DNA from: Catenaria anguillulae PL171
Lineage: Eukaryota > Blastocladiomycota > Blastocladiomycetes > Blastocladiales > Catenariaceae
Length of the DNA: 64,000 nucleotides
Reading direction: 5' to 3'
Assembly: GCA_002102555.1 (NCBI GenBank)
Contig: MCFL01000013.1
Span: forward strand, 248,001 to 312,000
Each line of letters starts with the position of its first letter. The stretch's first letter is position 1. Below, one piece after another: positions 46,836 to 58,883 of this stretch. The position numbers and the translations under genes were made by a program. The notes below the pieces were generated by a model. The model saw only the letters and a program-made list of their open reading frames with translations, had not been told where the DNA came from and made no database searches.

Positions 46836-47328
46836 GTTGAAATTGATGTTCAGATATTCATATCGACGGTGCCTGTGCATAAAAGAAAACGAAATGGAAT
46901 TTCATGTAGATGAGAGGGACAAGTATGAATGATGATCTGTGCGTGATCACTTGAAGTTGGTCAATGGTGATCACTCCGTGGAAGGCGCACCACTCGACAG
47001 GGTCGCCGATCGTACTATGTACCTAGGTATCGTTGGTGTGGTGTGAGGAAATGAAGAATCGCATGCTCACATGGACAGGAGAGGTAAACAAGTATGGAAA
47101 TACATGTGCGGCCTGCCTACACATGTGAGAGGACCGCGTGCATTCGCCGATTCCCACTCCGAATCTGATCCGCCGTCTGGTCTGCCTGCCCCCCCCCCCC
47201 CCAACAAGATCAAGATCGCTGCCGGCGCTTCAAGACCCATTGCCATTGTGACCCGCCGCGCTGCGGATTGCTGTGCCGTACCGTATCGTATCGACACACG
47301 CCGCTGTCTCTCTCTCTCTCCTACTAGC
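46836..47328. other. divergent promoter region of Mpr1-like and EST1-like genes
   Basis: About 490 bases with a C14 homopolymer at 47189-47202 and a (TC)n tract at 47307-47320, just before the EST1-like ATG. An ATG at 47071 is in frame with the downstream gene, but the peptide it adds looks like translated leader. Confidence 0.4.
47189..47202 (+). repeat. C14 homopolymer
   Basis: Fourteen consecutive C residues in the leader or promoter of the EST1-like gene. It is potentially length-variable and a likely site of sequencing error. Confidence 0.9.
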
Positions 47329-50300
47329 ATGGCAGAGCCGTCGTCGTCCGAGTCGCCCCTCCATCTGCCGCCGCCTCTGCCGTCGTCCATGGCACGCACC
47401 CCAGTCCCAGTCGCGCCCGCTCTTCCGCTCCCGACCGCCCCACTTGTCCAGCTGTATCGAGGACCCGGTCAAGCTTCCTCGCCGGCGGGCCCATCTCCAT
47501 CTGGACCCGCCTCCACTCTGCCCATCAGTGCAACGCAAGCACCCTTGCCTTTGCCGCCCCCTCGAAACCAAACTCAACCTCATCCTTCACCCATCCGCCA
47601 TCACCGGCCTGCCCAACAACACAACCAACTCCAGCATCCGCGCTCATCGCCCAACCGAGTCAATCCCGCTGCCAATGGCAATGCGCCACCCCGAACCAGC
47701 AACAATAAGCCGTCCCGTCAGGGCTCTGGCCAGGGCCAAGGTCACGGCCACGGCCCCGGCAGCAGCTCTGGAAGTGCTCGCAACATGAACCGGAGCGGTA
47801 GCAGCAACCGCTCAACCCCCAACCGATCCCGTTCCAGAGGATCGAGCCACGAGGCCACCAACCGTGCGCTTTCTTCCACGCGCACACCTGCTATCCATTC
47901 CACTTCACCCCAGCAGCACTCGCAAATCCATCCCCGTGAATCCGTCCTGTCCGAGCACCGCCGCGCCGTCAACCGCGGTGACTTATTTTCACCTCGGGTT
48001 GCATTGTTACGTCAAGAGTATGTGTCTGACTAACGTCAGGGTGATCCTCTGGAGCGTCCACTCACTCACTCACACGCAACACACCAATTCCATTTCAATC
48101 ATTTCTGTGTTTAGAATCATCATGCACCACGTCACTTCCATCCTTTCCAACCCGCACCACGGCCTCGCCTCGGACCTCGAACACTTGTGGCGCCACGCAA
48201 TGTACTGCGTCGTTGATGCCTATCGCAAGCAGACGCGCGTGGCCGCCAAGGCCGGTTCTCGTAACGGACCTACCCACCCGCGGCCGACGCCACACGAACC
48301 ACACCTGTTTGACTCGTTTGTCTCGCAATCCATGGGCGTCCTGCATCACTTGATCTCGCAACTCACGGCCCGCTACGCACTCCCACCGGCCATCTTTGAC
48401 TTGCACCACGTCCACTCGCCGCTCGCGTCCCCGGCGCTCCTCTCCTCCACGGCCCACCGCCCGCCGAGTTCCGACCCGACCGGCACGTCAACTGCAGCCG
48501 CGCTGCTCGTCTTCCGCTCGCTCATCTACCTGGGCGACCTTGCACGGTATCGCGATCAATCGACATTTGCCTCGCTCTCACCTCCAACCCCGACCCTTGC
48601 TCAATCGGTTCATTACTACCAGCGCGCACACACCATAGTGCCCGACAATGGCAACCCGAACAACCAGTTGGCCATTGTGGCGCTCTCTTCGGGCAAGCAC
48701 GTGGCCGCCCTCGACATGTACCTGCGCGCATTGCTCGCACGTGTTGCGTTTCCAACGGCACGCGGCAACTTGGCGTTAGCGGCCTTGGCCATTGGCAAAC
48801 ATGCGCAGGGCTCGGCCGACTCCCTGCACGAGCATGCGAGTGTTGTCGCAGTGAAACCCGTGGCATTGATGCTGCTGGGTCGCGTGCGCGATGTGGATCT
48901 CGACACGGGCCATGTGAGCGCCTGGGCACGGCGCGCGGTGCAGGACCAAGACGCTTCGACCTTGACCACGCTTGTCTTGGGCCTGCGGGGTGTGCATGCG
49001 ATTGGCATTGTGGCGCGCGACGAGGCCAAGGTGGCGCCACAAGAGGCGGCCGCCAATAAGGACGCGGCAGTGCAGGTCGCGAGCGTGTACTTGAATGCGC
49101 TGGTGACGGCCATGGCCGAGGCTGGCAAGCAGGCGGTTGGTTCGATTGGAGATGGCGACCACGAACAAATTGTTGATCGCGTGTTGCCCGCGCTGCGCAT
49201 GGCGCTTATTTGGGACATGTCTGCGAGGGACCAACCCGATGACATCAAGTGGCCAGCAGCTCTAGTTGACCTCATGCACGCCATTGAGGGTTCTTCGCTC
49301 GTCGCGTCCATGCTGGGCATCGAGTCGCCTACCGGCCCATCATCCTCGGCGGTCGCTGACATGCTCGCCGTTATTCCGCCCGTGGCTCTCCCAGAAGACC
49401 TCGACGAGCTCGTTGGACTTGTCCCGTTTGCGGCACATTTGGCTGCTGTGTTGCCCGAGCTTGACGAGTCGCCACCGCTTGGGAACATGGGGTTCCGGTC
49501 GCTCGATGCCATTGTGGCGTTGCAGGCAAAGGTGGCCGCGGCAAAGGGGTTGCAGGCGGATGTGGTGAGGGCGGGAAGGATGATGGCCGTCTGGCAGGCG
49601 ATTTCGGCAAAGGTGCGCCAAGCAGACCTTGAGGCGTCACCATTGGCTGGTGAAACCAAGGGGTCGCGAAACAGTTCACCCACACGGCCACCGATGCCGG
49701 TTCAAGCCCCGCCAACGCCATCTCCAACGACGGCCATGCGAAAAGCATCTGTTGCATCGACCGCATCGTCCATGTCGTCAATGTCACCTTATCAAGCAAC
49801 CGCCGCCAAAAATGGGCAGCAGCTCCTCCAAGCTCCGACTCCGCAACAACAGACTGCACAGCAACGACGTGGATCAGGTACGTCCAACCGCCGCAACGAG
49901 CGCGGCGGCGGTCGCGGGGGCCGAGGCGGGGCAGCGCAACGTGGCATTTCCAACAATACGTCTCCCCGGCACCCACCCGTGCGACTCGGGTCACCCGGCA
50001 TTTATTATGGATCGCCACTGGATCCTCCGCATGCTTACGCTGGCATGGTCACGCAGCCGCACTCAGCACCGGTTCACCACACGTCCCGAGGCGACTTTCT
50101 CGATGAGGACGACGAGTTTGACCCAACACCCAGGCAAGACCGATTGCCGTCCGCCATGCCTGCGCTCGTTGCCGTGGCAACGGCCGCGTCGTCCAAATCC
50201 CCGGATACGCGCACGGGCCAGCATCAAAGTACAAGGTCGCCTGCGCGTGACCAGCGGCAACACGAGTGGGACTCTTTGGACGACGAGTTTGACCCGACCC

Positions 50301-51211
50301 TCCCTGCCATATCGGCCTCGTTACGTGCGCTTGCCCTTGATGCCGAAGACGAGCGAGCTGCGGGCGCATCCCAGTCGCCCGGGCGCAACACTGACGACGT
50401 GAGCGCCTATTTTTCGACATCACTCAACGGATCGGGTTCGTTCGGCACAGGTCCGTGGGGGCCGACATCACCCGCGGCTGCCGTAGGCGCATGGCCAATG
50501 TCGCCGCCCGGTAACAGTGCCTATGGAGTGCATTCGCCCCACCAGTACGAGACGTTTGTGGATGCCGGAATACCGCCACGGTCCGCGGGAACGGTAGCAG
50601 CAACATCGCCTTATCCAAGCACATCGGCCAATCCATGGGCAAGCACGCTGCAGTACCAGCAACACCCGCAGTCCTTGACGTCACCAACCACATCTGCCCC
50701 GCCCACGGCCGCATCCATTCTTTCGCTTAACGCCGCCGCGACGGCTTCCGACACGCCATATTTCGACGTGTCGTCACCTCTCCCCACGCCATTTGCGGAC
50801 ACCAAGCCAAGCGTCTCAACCACATCGTCATCCCGTCGGCCGTCGCTGCTTCCGCCTCCTGGCCCATACGCCGACCAGCTATGGGCCGCGCCAACGTCGC
50901 CGCCCGTGCCAACAAACCACGCAACGTATGTGCCGCCGCCTGGGTTCGCCGCATTTGCGGGCTTGCCACTGCCCCCGTCGCGGCCCTCGCCAATGGGCAC
51001 ATGGGCACCCAGTCCCTCGGCATTTCAATTGGGCGGCACGCAGTTGGAGGGCAATCCGTACTTGACGGCCACGGGTGCAGCCGTGTACGGTGCATCAGGC
51101 CTCGGTGGGATGCACGAGCAGCAGCAGCAACAGCAACAGCATGTCGGGTATTCGCAACTAGTGCACATGATTCAAATGGGTAATGGTGCCGGGGCCAGCA
51201 AATCGGGTTAG
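47329..51211 (+). CDS. EST1/SMG5-7-like protein (nonsense-mediated decay or telomerase-associated)
   Basis: Exons 47329-48017 and 48115-51211 give 1261 residues. The N-terminal about 200 residues are Pro/Ser/Gln-rich and disordered. Then come the 14-3-3-like segment (SLEHLWRHAMYCVVDAYR-like region) and the EST1 helical domain: FRSLIYLGDLARYRDQ, SVHYYQRAHTIVPDNGNPNNQ, LAIVALSSGKHVAALDMYLR and ALLARVAFPTARGNL. This pattern of a tyrosine-rich TPR with GNPNNQLA is the hallmark of SMG5/6/7 and Est1/Ebs1. No C-terminal PIN domain is visible; the tail is disordered and Pro/Ser-rich with Gln runs. The overall layout is thus closest to SMG7/Ebs1. ATG 47329 was chosen because it follows a CT-rich leader. 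Confidence 0.8.
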
Positions 51212-51608
51212 CTCTGTGTAAGTGTATCTTGTCTCTCGTCAAGCGGCAGGTACATGGTTGGCACATTCGGTCATCCAGGCGGGCGACTTCTTCATTCAAC
51301 CTCGTCCGGATCATTTTTTCATTCAGAGTCATGACTCATGTGCCTCTCTGTCCAACCCGCCAACACATGTGCGAGCAAGCGAGTCACCGAGTGGAGGCCC
51401 AACGATGGCGGTTTTCAGTCTTTCTTGTGCAACCCATTCTCTTGTCCAGAGTCGATTGATTGACAGGGAACAACATGTGGAATCGAAATATCATTGTGTG
51501 GACAATGTGGAATATTATTTACAAATTGACATTGACTGGCTCGATCTGCGGCTTTGCCTTGCCTCCACCTCTGGCGGCGCCCCTCGCCACGAGACGTTTT
51601 CTGTTCAG
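51212..51608. other. convergent intergenic region
   Basis: About 400 bases between the 3' ends of the EST1-like and IF1-like genes. No gene supported. Confidence 0.4.
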
Positions 51609-51870
51609 TTAGCGGCCGCCGTTGCCTTGAGTTTGTGACTGTTGCTGCTGCTGTTGTTGCTGTGCAAGCTTGGCGAGCTTTTCCGCATTCTGTTTCCACG
51701 CCCGCAACAGACCGTCAGCGTCGCCGCGGCAAAATCAGTGACGAGGTCGGGGAGAGACGGACCTGGCGGCGGAAGTAATCGTCTTCCAGGGCTTGGCCGC
51801 GTCGGGCAAAGGCAGAGTTGTGGTCGGCGCCGACCGCGCCGCTAGTTGCCGAGGATGATGAAGAGTTCAT
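51609..51870 (-). CDS. Small IF1-like F1-ATPase inhibitor candidate
   Basis: Two exons, 51870-51763 and 51689-51609, give 62 residues. The sequence after a Ser-rich start is FARRGQALEDDYFRRQ joined by splicing to NAEKLAKLAQ, then a run of Gln. This charged helix with ARR..ALED.YFRRQ.AEKL resembles the inhibitory region of mitochondrial ATPase inhibitor IF1 (F.RRE.A.ED.Y.R..E.E.L). The 73-base intron uses GTCCGT. No clear mitochondrial presequence is seen, unlike typical IF1 precursors, which lowers confidence. A short coiled-coil protein of other function is the alternative. Confidence 0.5.
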
Positions 51871-52653
51871 TGTGTCTTGATGCTACTGCAGGAAGATGTG
51901 ATTGAGTGACTTGAGTAGTGAAAGAGGTTGCGTTGGCTTTATATGACTGCTCGTGCCAAGACGTCGGCGGCACCTCGATGACGTGGCCAACTGACTCGCG
52001 GCACTCTTCCGTATGTCACCGAGCTATGTAACTTACGTGCTCGCGACCGCGACCGAAGACTGGCGGGTACTTCGAGCCAAGTTACGAGCACAGTATGAAC
52101 ATTTGTCATTATGGACTTTTGAATAAGCATACACCCACACCTCTCGGACATGGGGATTCCTGCACCAAACCGAACACGATCGCGGCAAGGTAAGTACTGT
52201 AACCGTGATGTGATGGTGCGGACAAACGTTTGGACGGATCGAACAGAATCACGTCAGACTCCAGAAGGAGTTTACGAGCTGCTCAATCATCGCATGAATG
52301 ACATGACCCATCCCCTTGTCAGTCTGTGCAATTGCTAGTCCAGGTCTAATCAGCCATACAGCCATCGACCGGCTTTCATTTCAAGTTCAACGGACCACTT
52401 CAACACTCTCCACTCGCTGAGTCCCCTCACTGGCCTCACTGGCCCCCTTTCTGGTCGTTGGGATTGAGGCCGCACTCAAGATAGATAGATTGCCAGATCA
52501 AGACAAAGTATAGAAGATATTCAAACAGGCCACCTACCCCAACTCAGGAGCGGGATCAATGAGTGAGCACGGCTGGTGCTTTCCGAATCGACCGCGACTT
52601 TCACCGACTCTTCATTTTCCATCCAACTTTGCGGTCATCGATTTTCAATAGCC
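51871..52653. other. divergent promoter region of IF1-like and phosphodiesterase genes
   Basis: About 780 bases, no gene supported. It has AT-richer segments around 52100-52130 and 52480-52530. Confidence 0.4.
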
Positions 52654-55600
52654 ATGCCCAACGCACAGCCAAATCAGCGGGATCCGCGATACTACACGCC
52701 AGAATACGTCAAGGAGCTTCGAAAAGAACGCGATTTATACGCGCGAACACTTCTCAATTCTGTCGGTGGCCCAAACGCGCCAGCATCCACGGTTGGTGGG
52801 AATGGGGCAAGCGTGCCAATCGGCAGCACTGCTGGTCCCAACGGCAACGGATCGTTTCCAACGCCCGCATTGTCCTCGACCGGCCACCATGGCTCGACGA
52901 CCCTCGCAGGCACACCCATTGTGACAACCGATTCGGCAAGTGGGTCCATTAGGGCACCTCCACGACACGATTCCATCTCACGGACGGCCGTGCACAACAT
53001 CTACGGCTCGGGCTCGCGTGCCAACCTGGCCACCTCGCAAGGTGCACTGCCCATCTCCATTTCATCGAGCCACATGTCTTCACACGACCCACACATTGGC
53101 AGCGGTGCCGGCGGCGGGCCACGAACACCCGCCGGCTTGCACGGGACAGTTCGCGGGAGCGGACCCACAGGCGGCGGAGGATCCGGAAGCCGACCCGGGT
53201 CGTCTCACTCGCTCAACTTGTCTCGTCAGCTCCAACATCCCGGTGGAGGCAATACAGCGGGAGCATCACGAAGGCGTGCGTCTGTCATTTCATTCAACTC
53301 GACCATTGCCCGACAGCCACAGGGTGGTGCCTTTGTTCCTGGTGGGTCAACAGGGCAGTTTGGTCGGGCCGGGGTAGTTGTTGGCTCCAACGGACGTGTT
53401 GGGGCAGGGGCAGGGATGCGACCAATTCCACTGTCGGGTGGTGACGACCTCAAGGGAAAACATGGCATGGTTATTGCACTGGCAAGCAGCTCATCGTACG
53501 TCCGTCCGTCTCTCGTCTGTTTCGCGGCGTGACTCGGACGGGAATCGAAACTGACGTTTTGGGCGATTTGCGTGTACAGAATTCACAAGATGCCGCAATC
53601 GGCTTCTGTATCCAAGGTGGGAACTGTAGAAGAAGCGTCATTCAGGCCAATTGTCGGCAATGTGATTTTCCAAATGAGTTTCCACTACCTGTGGTATGGC
53701 ATTTTGCTGTTCCTCGGCTATCTCGTCAACTGGATCCGGGAAACGCGGCCCGTCGCCATTACAATGTGTACGTACCCGCAAACGTTTCTGTCTCATGCAT
53801 CTTGCGATCGCATATCGAGTCAAATTGACTTTGCACCATCGTAGACCTATGCACATCGTTTGTCGTGACCCAACTCTCGCGCATCGTCTATGCCCGCAAC
53901 GAGCTGTCGCTGTTCCCGCTGTACATGTCGTTCCTCCCATTTCTCATCTTTTGCCTACTGGCTCGCGAATCCCACACGTATTTTTCGGTGCTCTGGTTCA
54001 TCTGCATCATGGTCATCAACATGCAATGCGGCGCGAGCTCACTGACCCGGCACATTGTGCTCTCGTGGTTTTGCATGATTGCTACCTACGTGCTTGCGTT
54101 TGCTCTCATGTACGACTGCTCGCCCCTCAATGTGTACAACTTTCGGAATGGCCTCAGCTTGCGCGAGCTCCACTTTGTGGCCATTCGAAGTGCCGAGGTC
54201 GGCACATTCATCTTGGCTATGGCGCTGCTGCTGTTGGGCCTGTTCATGTTGCAGCGCTTTATCAAGCGATACGCCTACTTCTTGGTGGACCGTCAACGCC
54301 GCATGGCCAGATTGCAGGCCGCCAATGCAGAGCTGCGTGACCGGCTCAAGTCACTCAAGGTCGAGGTCAATTTGGATCTCGACTCGCCCATCACCAAGGT
54401 GATTCAGATCATCAAGTCGATCCAGGTCAAGGAAAACATGGACGGCGAGGTGATTGAGTCGTTGGATTATGTGATTGGCATCCTGTCGTCAAACAAGCTT
54501 TTCCAGGTCGACTTGGGGGCATTCAAGGACAATATTGACAAGGAGGTCAAGTCGTGGCTCGACAATATGTTGCAGGCCAAGGAGACAAATGCATCGCCCG
54601 AACTCAACAATGGAAACCCGATTGCGTTTGTCACACCCGACGAGCACGAAGAGGATGAAATGAATGGTGTTGCTGGGGTTGGATCAAACGGCGACTCGGC
54701 GGCCAGCGCAGGCAGTGCGGACAGTGTCCCGGCCGACGGCGGCGGGAACGCGCTTGTTCCGGTCCTTGCGACGCCAAGCGACCCGGCCGAAGCACAACCA
54801 GTTCCCGGCTTGCCCGAAATTGTCTACAACCCGGTGCTGGCCAACGACACATTGATCCAACAGGCGCTTGCATCGGCTGAATCGTGGGATTTCAACTGCT
54901 TTGAGCTCGCTCAAGTCACCAACGGCCGCCCGCTATTTTTCTTGGCTCAGCACATTTTCGTCATGAACGACTTTTACGCAACATTCAACCTGGACCACGC
55001 TAAGGTCGAGCGCTTCTTTACCCGCCTCGAAGCCAGCTACCGCCTCAATCCGTATCACAACTCGATCCATGGCACCGATGTCATGCACGGCGCACACTAT
55101 TTCCTCACTACGCTTGGCATGAGCGACTTGATCTCGATCGAAGAGCGGCTCGCATGCATTCTCGCGGCTGCTTGCCACGACGTGGACCACCCCGGTGTGA
55201 CCAATGCCTTTCTTGTGGAAACGCGCAGCGACCTGGCTGTCCGGTACAATGACCAATCGGTACTCGAAAACCATCATGCCGCAAAAGCCTTTGAGCTGCT
55301 CCTTGGCAACAATGAGACAAACTTCTTGGCTTGCCTCCCGAAAAAGACGCTCCAGCACTTACGCCAGTGCATGATCAAGATGGTGCTCGCGACTGACATG
55401 GCCATGCACTATGAGCTGCATACAAAGTTCAAGAACAAGGTATCTGGCGCGGGCATCAATGTCAAGGACGTCAAGGACCGGCAACTGCTCATGGAAATTT
55501 CCATCAAGTGCGCCGACGTGAGCAACCCGACCCGCCCGCCGCACTTGTCGCAAAAGTGGACCGAGCTCGTCATGAACGAGTTTTACCAGCAAGGAGACAT

Positions 55601-56120
55601 TGAACGGTCGCTCAACATTCCCATTTCGCGCTTCATGGATAGGTTCAGCCCAGGCATTGGCAAATGCCAGCTCGGGTTTATCGAGTTTGTGGTGCTGCCA
55701 CTGTATGAGACATGGGATATGTACATGAACGAGGACGACATCTTCCCTGGACTGCATTACTTGGCCATCAACCGCGAATTTTGGAAGACGTGGCAAGATC
55801 CGCCAGGGTCGGGCGTGCCCGTCTTGTCTGACGTGGCCACACCCGACTACTTGAGGGACGTATTGGGCCGGCCGACTGTTGTGACGCCGTTTGCGTCCGT
55901 ATTTGGTGGCTTGGCGACTGTGTGTAATACCGCGTTGCCCGGTCCATGCAAGAAGCATTTGGAGGCGGCTGGGGACCATGGGAAGGGCGGCACGCACACG
56001 AGCGGTGGTGAGAATACGGTGGGCAAGCCTGTGTCGAGGGCAGGGTCACCTAGCGCAGCTAGAAAGCAGGTGGATGCTGGCGGGGTTGCGGCAAGGAAGC
56101 CGTCGGGTCAGGGCCAGTAG
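52654..56120 (+). CDS. Membrane-bound class I cyclic nucleotide phosphodiesterase with six-TM N-terminal domain
   Basis: Exons 52654-53495, 53580-53767 and 53845-56120 give 1101 residues. Residues 1-280 are Gly/Ser-rich and disordered. About six hydrophobic helices follow between 310 and 490: FHYLWYGILLFLGYLVNWI, the FVVTQL segment, LYMSFLPFLIFCLLA, YFSVLWFICIMVINM, FCMIATYVLAFALMY and GTFILAMALLLLGLFML. Then comes a coiled coil (RRMARLQAANAELRDRLKSL) and a linker helix (SPITKVIQIIKSIQ). The catalytic domain is complete: NPYHNSIHGTDVMHGAHYF, CILAAACHDVDHPGVTNAFL (HD metal site), SIKCADVSNP and the C-terminal F..FV..LPLYE...M. It hydrolyses cAMP and/or cGMP at a membrane. Specificity is not readable from sequence alone. 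The membrane domain lacks the retinal Lys of a rhodopsin. Confidence 0.88.
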
Positions 56121-56378
56121 TCAAGTGCGTGGAAGAAGTCGGCGCCCAGTTTACTTGTAAATATGTGTGGTTTTGCTCATTGTTTGTCTGTACCCTCTGC
56201 GTTATTCTTTTTCGGTCATGGCCCAGATTCTCGTTAGCTGGCATGCTGTTCCTGTTTTTTCTGCATGTTGGAGGTTATCTTGCTGCAAGTACAATCACCC
56301 GCGTTGACCTTGAAGCTGTTTTGCATGAAAAGCGACCGCAAATGACACGGAAAAGCCACCCCCGGGGCCATGCGCACA

Positions 56379-57256
56379 TTATTCTTGCTCCTCCTCGACG
56401 TGGCCCTGCTCGACCGGTTCCTCATCCCCCTCGGTCACGACCCGAGCAGACATGATCTTGACGTCGACCCTTGGCCGATCCGAAGCATCTGTTTCCACAC
56501 GGCTCAATCGCTGGACTACAGACATGCCCGCAGACACGCGCCCGAAAATGGTATGCTTGCCGTCGAGCCACTTGGTCGGTGCCAGCGTGATGAAGAATTG
56601 GCTGCCGTTCTATGTCCAATGCGTGACAATGAAAACTTGAGCGTACACGGAATGGAATCAGGGGGGATTCGAAGAGCTATGAAAAAAGTGAAAACATACA
56701 CTGTTCGGTCCACTATTGGCCATTGAGCAGATACCAGCGCCAACGTGCTTGAGATCCTTGTGGATTTCGTCTTCAAACTTGCCGCCGTAGATGGAGGCGC
56801 CTCCACGGCCAGTGCCTGTTGGGTCGCCGCCTTGAATCACGAAATTCTGTACGGCAGCGTAACGCAATCGGATGCGTCAGTGAGCGTCATTAGTCAAAGG
56901 CAGCGGGACGGTGCAGGATGCGTGCGTACGGGAATGATGCGATGGAATTTTACCCCGTCATAGTATTTCTGGCGGATTCAAGCGGGACAATCGCGATGTG
57001 AGTGACTGAGAAAAATAATAGTGGTTGGACATGTGGTAATGGGCTTACCCTCTGCGCTAGCTCGTAAAAGTTTCGACATGTTCTTGGTGCGTGGTCCCAG
57101 TACAGCTCGACGGTAATCGGACCCTGTTGGAAGAGACATGGCGCGAGGGAGTGACGAACAAAGTGTTTATGGGTGGTTGTTCACTGATGGACACAAAGCG
57201 TGACAAGAGATTGGACCCACCATTGAGGTCTCAAGAACAACATTGCCTTGGTTCAT
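56379..57256 (-). CDS. PPIL1: PPIL1-type cyclophilin (peptidyl-prolyl cis-trans isomerase), spliceosomal
   Basis: Five exons: 57256-57221, 57123-57049, 56968-56930, 56846-56700 and 56609-56379 give 175 residues. Two exons are only 36 and 39 bases. The product reads [74 protein letters not shown] and IFGRV. The catalytic Arg (FHRII), the QFFIT and the Trp-Leu-Asp-Gly loop are all present. This is the compact single-domain cyclophilin of activated spliceosomes (human PPIL1, S. pombe Cyp1). It has an extra acidic C-terminus ([17 protein letters not shown]) of about 15 residues beyond the usual end. Confidence 0.9.
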
Positions 57257-57632
57257 TGCGAAGGGTGGCGAGGGGTGCGGCTCTTTTCTTCGAGTTGCAT
57301 TGGCGGGAGTACACATGTACTTAATCGATATCATCAAGATCAAGAGTCTTGTCTCACGATGAAATGGATCTTCGAGAATGATCGCCGATCAATCGCTGAT
57401 TGCCGATTGGCGATTGCTTTGCTGATTGCGCGCATTTGTCTCACGTCCACTTTGACCACGATTGCAGCACAGCGGCCGCGGATACATTGACCCTGTCATT
57501 ATCTGTGTTTCCATGTCGATGCAGCCGCCAAAACTCTGAGCATTTCATTGGCCGAACGCTCAGCACCGCTTGTCCTCACCTCTTCGCCCTTCACCCACCC
57601 GACCCTGCCCGACACTCGCAAGCTTCACCAAC
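57257..57632. other. divergent promoter region of PPIL1 and DUF7918-like genes
   Basis: About 375 bases. Repeated GCGATTG/CGATTGC motifs at 57385-57430 may be binding sites or chance. No gene supported. Confidence 0.4.
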
Positions 57633-58648
57633 ATGCCTTCGGACGGCGACTTTGAGGTCAAGGTCGAAATCAACGGCGTGCCCGCCGAGGAGTACAATGT
57701 CACCACCGTCACCACCGACGACGAAATCCGCCAAACGCGCTGCAACATTGCATCCATTGCCGGCGCCCGTTTCATTACCAAATCGCGCTACATCCACGGC
57801 GGCATCGACTTTACAACCAACTTTGTTCCGCTGCTCAAGGTCGATGGAACGTCCATCATCCAAGGCGGGGGCCGCTTGACAGACCGCGACTACTTGCTCG
57901 ACTATGCGATCGATGGCAACCAGCGCCGCCCACTCGAGTTTGCGCCCATGAAGGCAATCGCCGATCCCAGCGAGTTGCGCGGTCTCGAGGAGGAAAAGGC
58001 CATGGTGGATAACCAGCAAGCTGGACAGGTCGGGTCCATCACAGTGGAGATTTGGACTGCGTCGTTTACGCAGCGGGCGCAGCCCTATGTTCCGCATCGG
58101 GCAGATTACCTCAAGCAAAAGGTCTTGGGCGAGGGCCAAAAGAAGGCCGTGTTTGTGACACATTCGACTGGATTTGGCCAGTCCATTGGCCAGTACAACC
58201 CACCGGCAACCATCACCCATCGCCACCAAAAGGTTGCTGAATTCATCTTCTATTACGCCTCCCGTGGTTCGTTTTTCACCCGTCTCGCATTGATTCTGTC
58301 TGGTGTTACCAGGTGGTCTCATTCGCTTGCCTTGTCGCAGAATCGCTCGAAATGGCAGGCAAAATCCCCAAATCCCTCACATCTACCAAAAAGCGTCATG
58401 CCGAGTCGGACGACGACGACGACCACGAGCCGGTCAAGAAGGAGAGTGACGTCAAGCTTGCCAAAGTCAAGGCCGAGAAGCGCAGGCGTTTGGCAGAAAG
58501 TAACGCCGCGGCCTCGTCTGCATCTGGGCCAAAAAAGGTTGTGAGCTTGGACGATTCGGACGACGAGCGGCCACGGCCAGCACGGCCAGCATCTACCCAG
58601 CCGCAGGAGAAGATCGTCATCAGTTTGCTGGATTCTGACGAGGACTGA
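57633..58648 (+). CDS. DUF7918-like fungal protein
   Basis: Exons 57633-58266 and 58341-58648 give 313 residues. A beta-rich N-terminal domain (FEVKVEINGVPAEEYNV ... LKVDGTSIIQGGGRL ... LEFAPMK ... GSITVEIWTASF) is followed by GEGQKKAVFVTHSTGFGQ and VAEFIFYYASRESLEMAGKI. This order matches the DUF7918 family common in fungi, whose function is unknown. The C-terminus is basic then acidic (KAEKRRRL ... SLDDSDDERPR ... SLLDSDED), suggesting a nuclear location; the repeated SLLDSDED-like patches resemble SUMO-interacting motifs (inference). The start ATG follows a CT-rich leader. Confidence 0.65.
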
Positions 58649-58883
58649 GGAGGGAGCGTGAGGGTAGACACTGGAATAGGACGTGAAAGTCACGTCAGGG
58701 ACCAATGACTGGGGGGCTTGGTACCAGCGGTCAAGGTCGAGTGTATTGCTTTTGCCTGTTTTGTCTTGTGTGTGTACTCTCCAGTTTCAGTCCGGTATTT
58801 ATCAGACGTGCAGATTTCATATCGCGCAATTCTTGACATATGATGTTTTTATGCATTGAGCAACGACAAGGACAAAAAATTTG

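Noticed and set aside
47071-47328. N-terminal extension of the EST1-like protein from ATG 47071
   Set aside because: The added 86 residues include translation of a C14 run and a CT repeat typical of leader sequence; ATG 47329 fits better.
52654-56120. Rhodopsin-phosphodiesterase fusion
   Set aside because: The membrane part has six rather than seven or eight clear helices, and no Lys lies in the last helix for retinal attachment.
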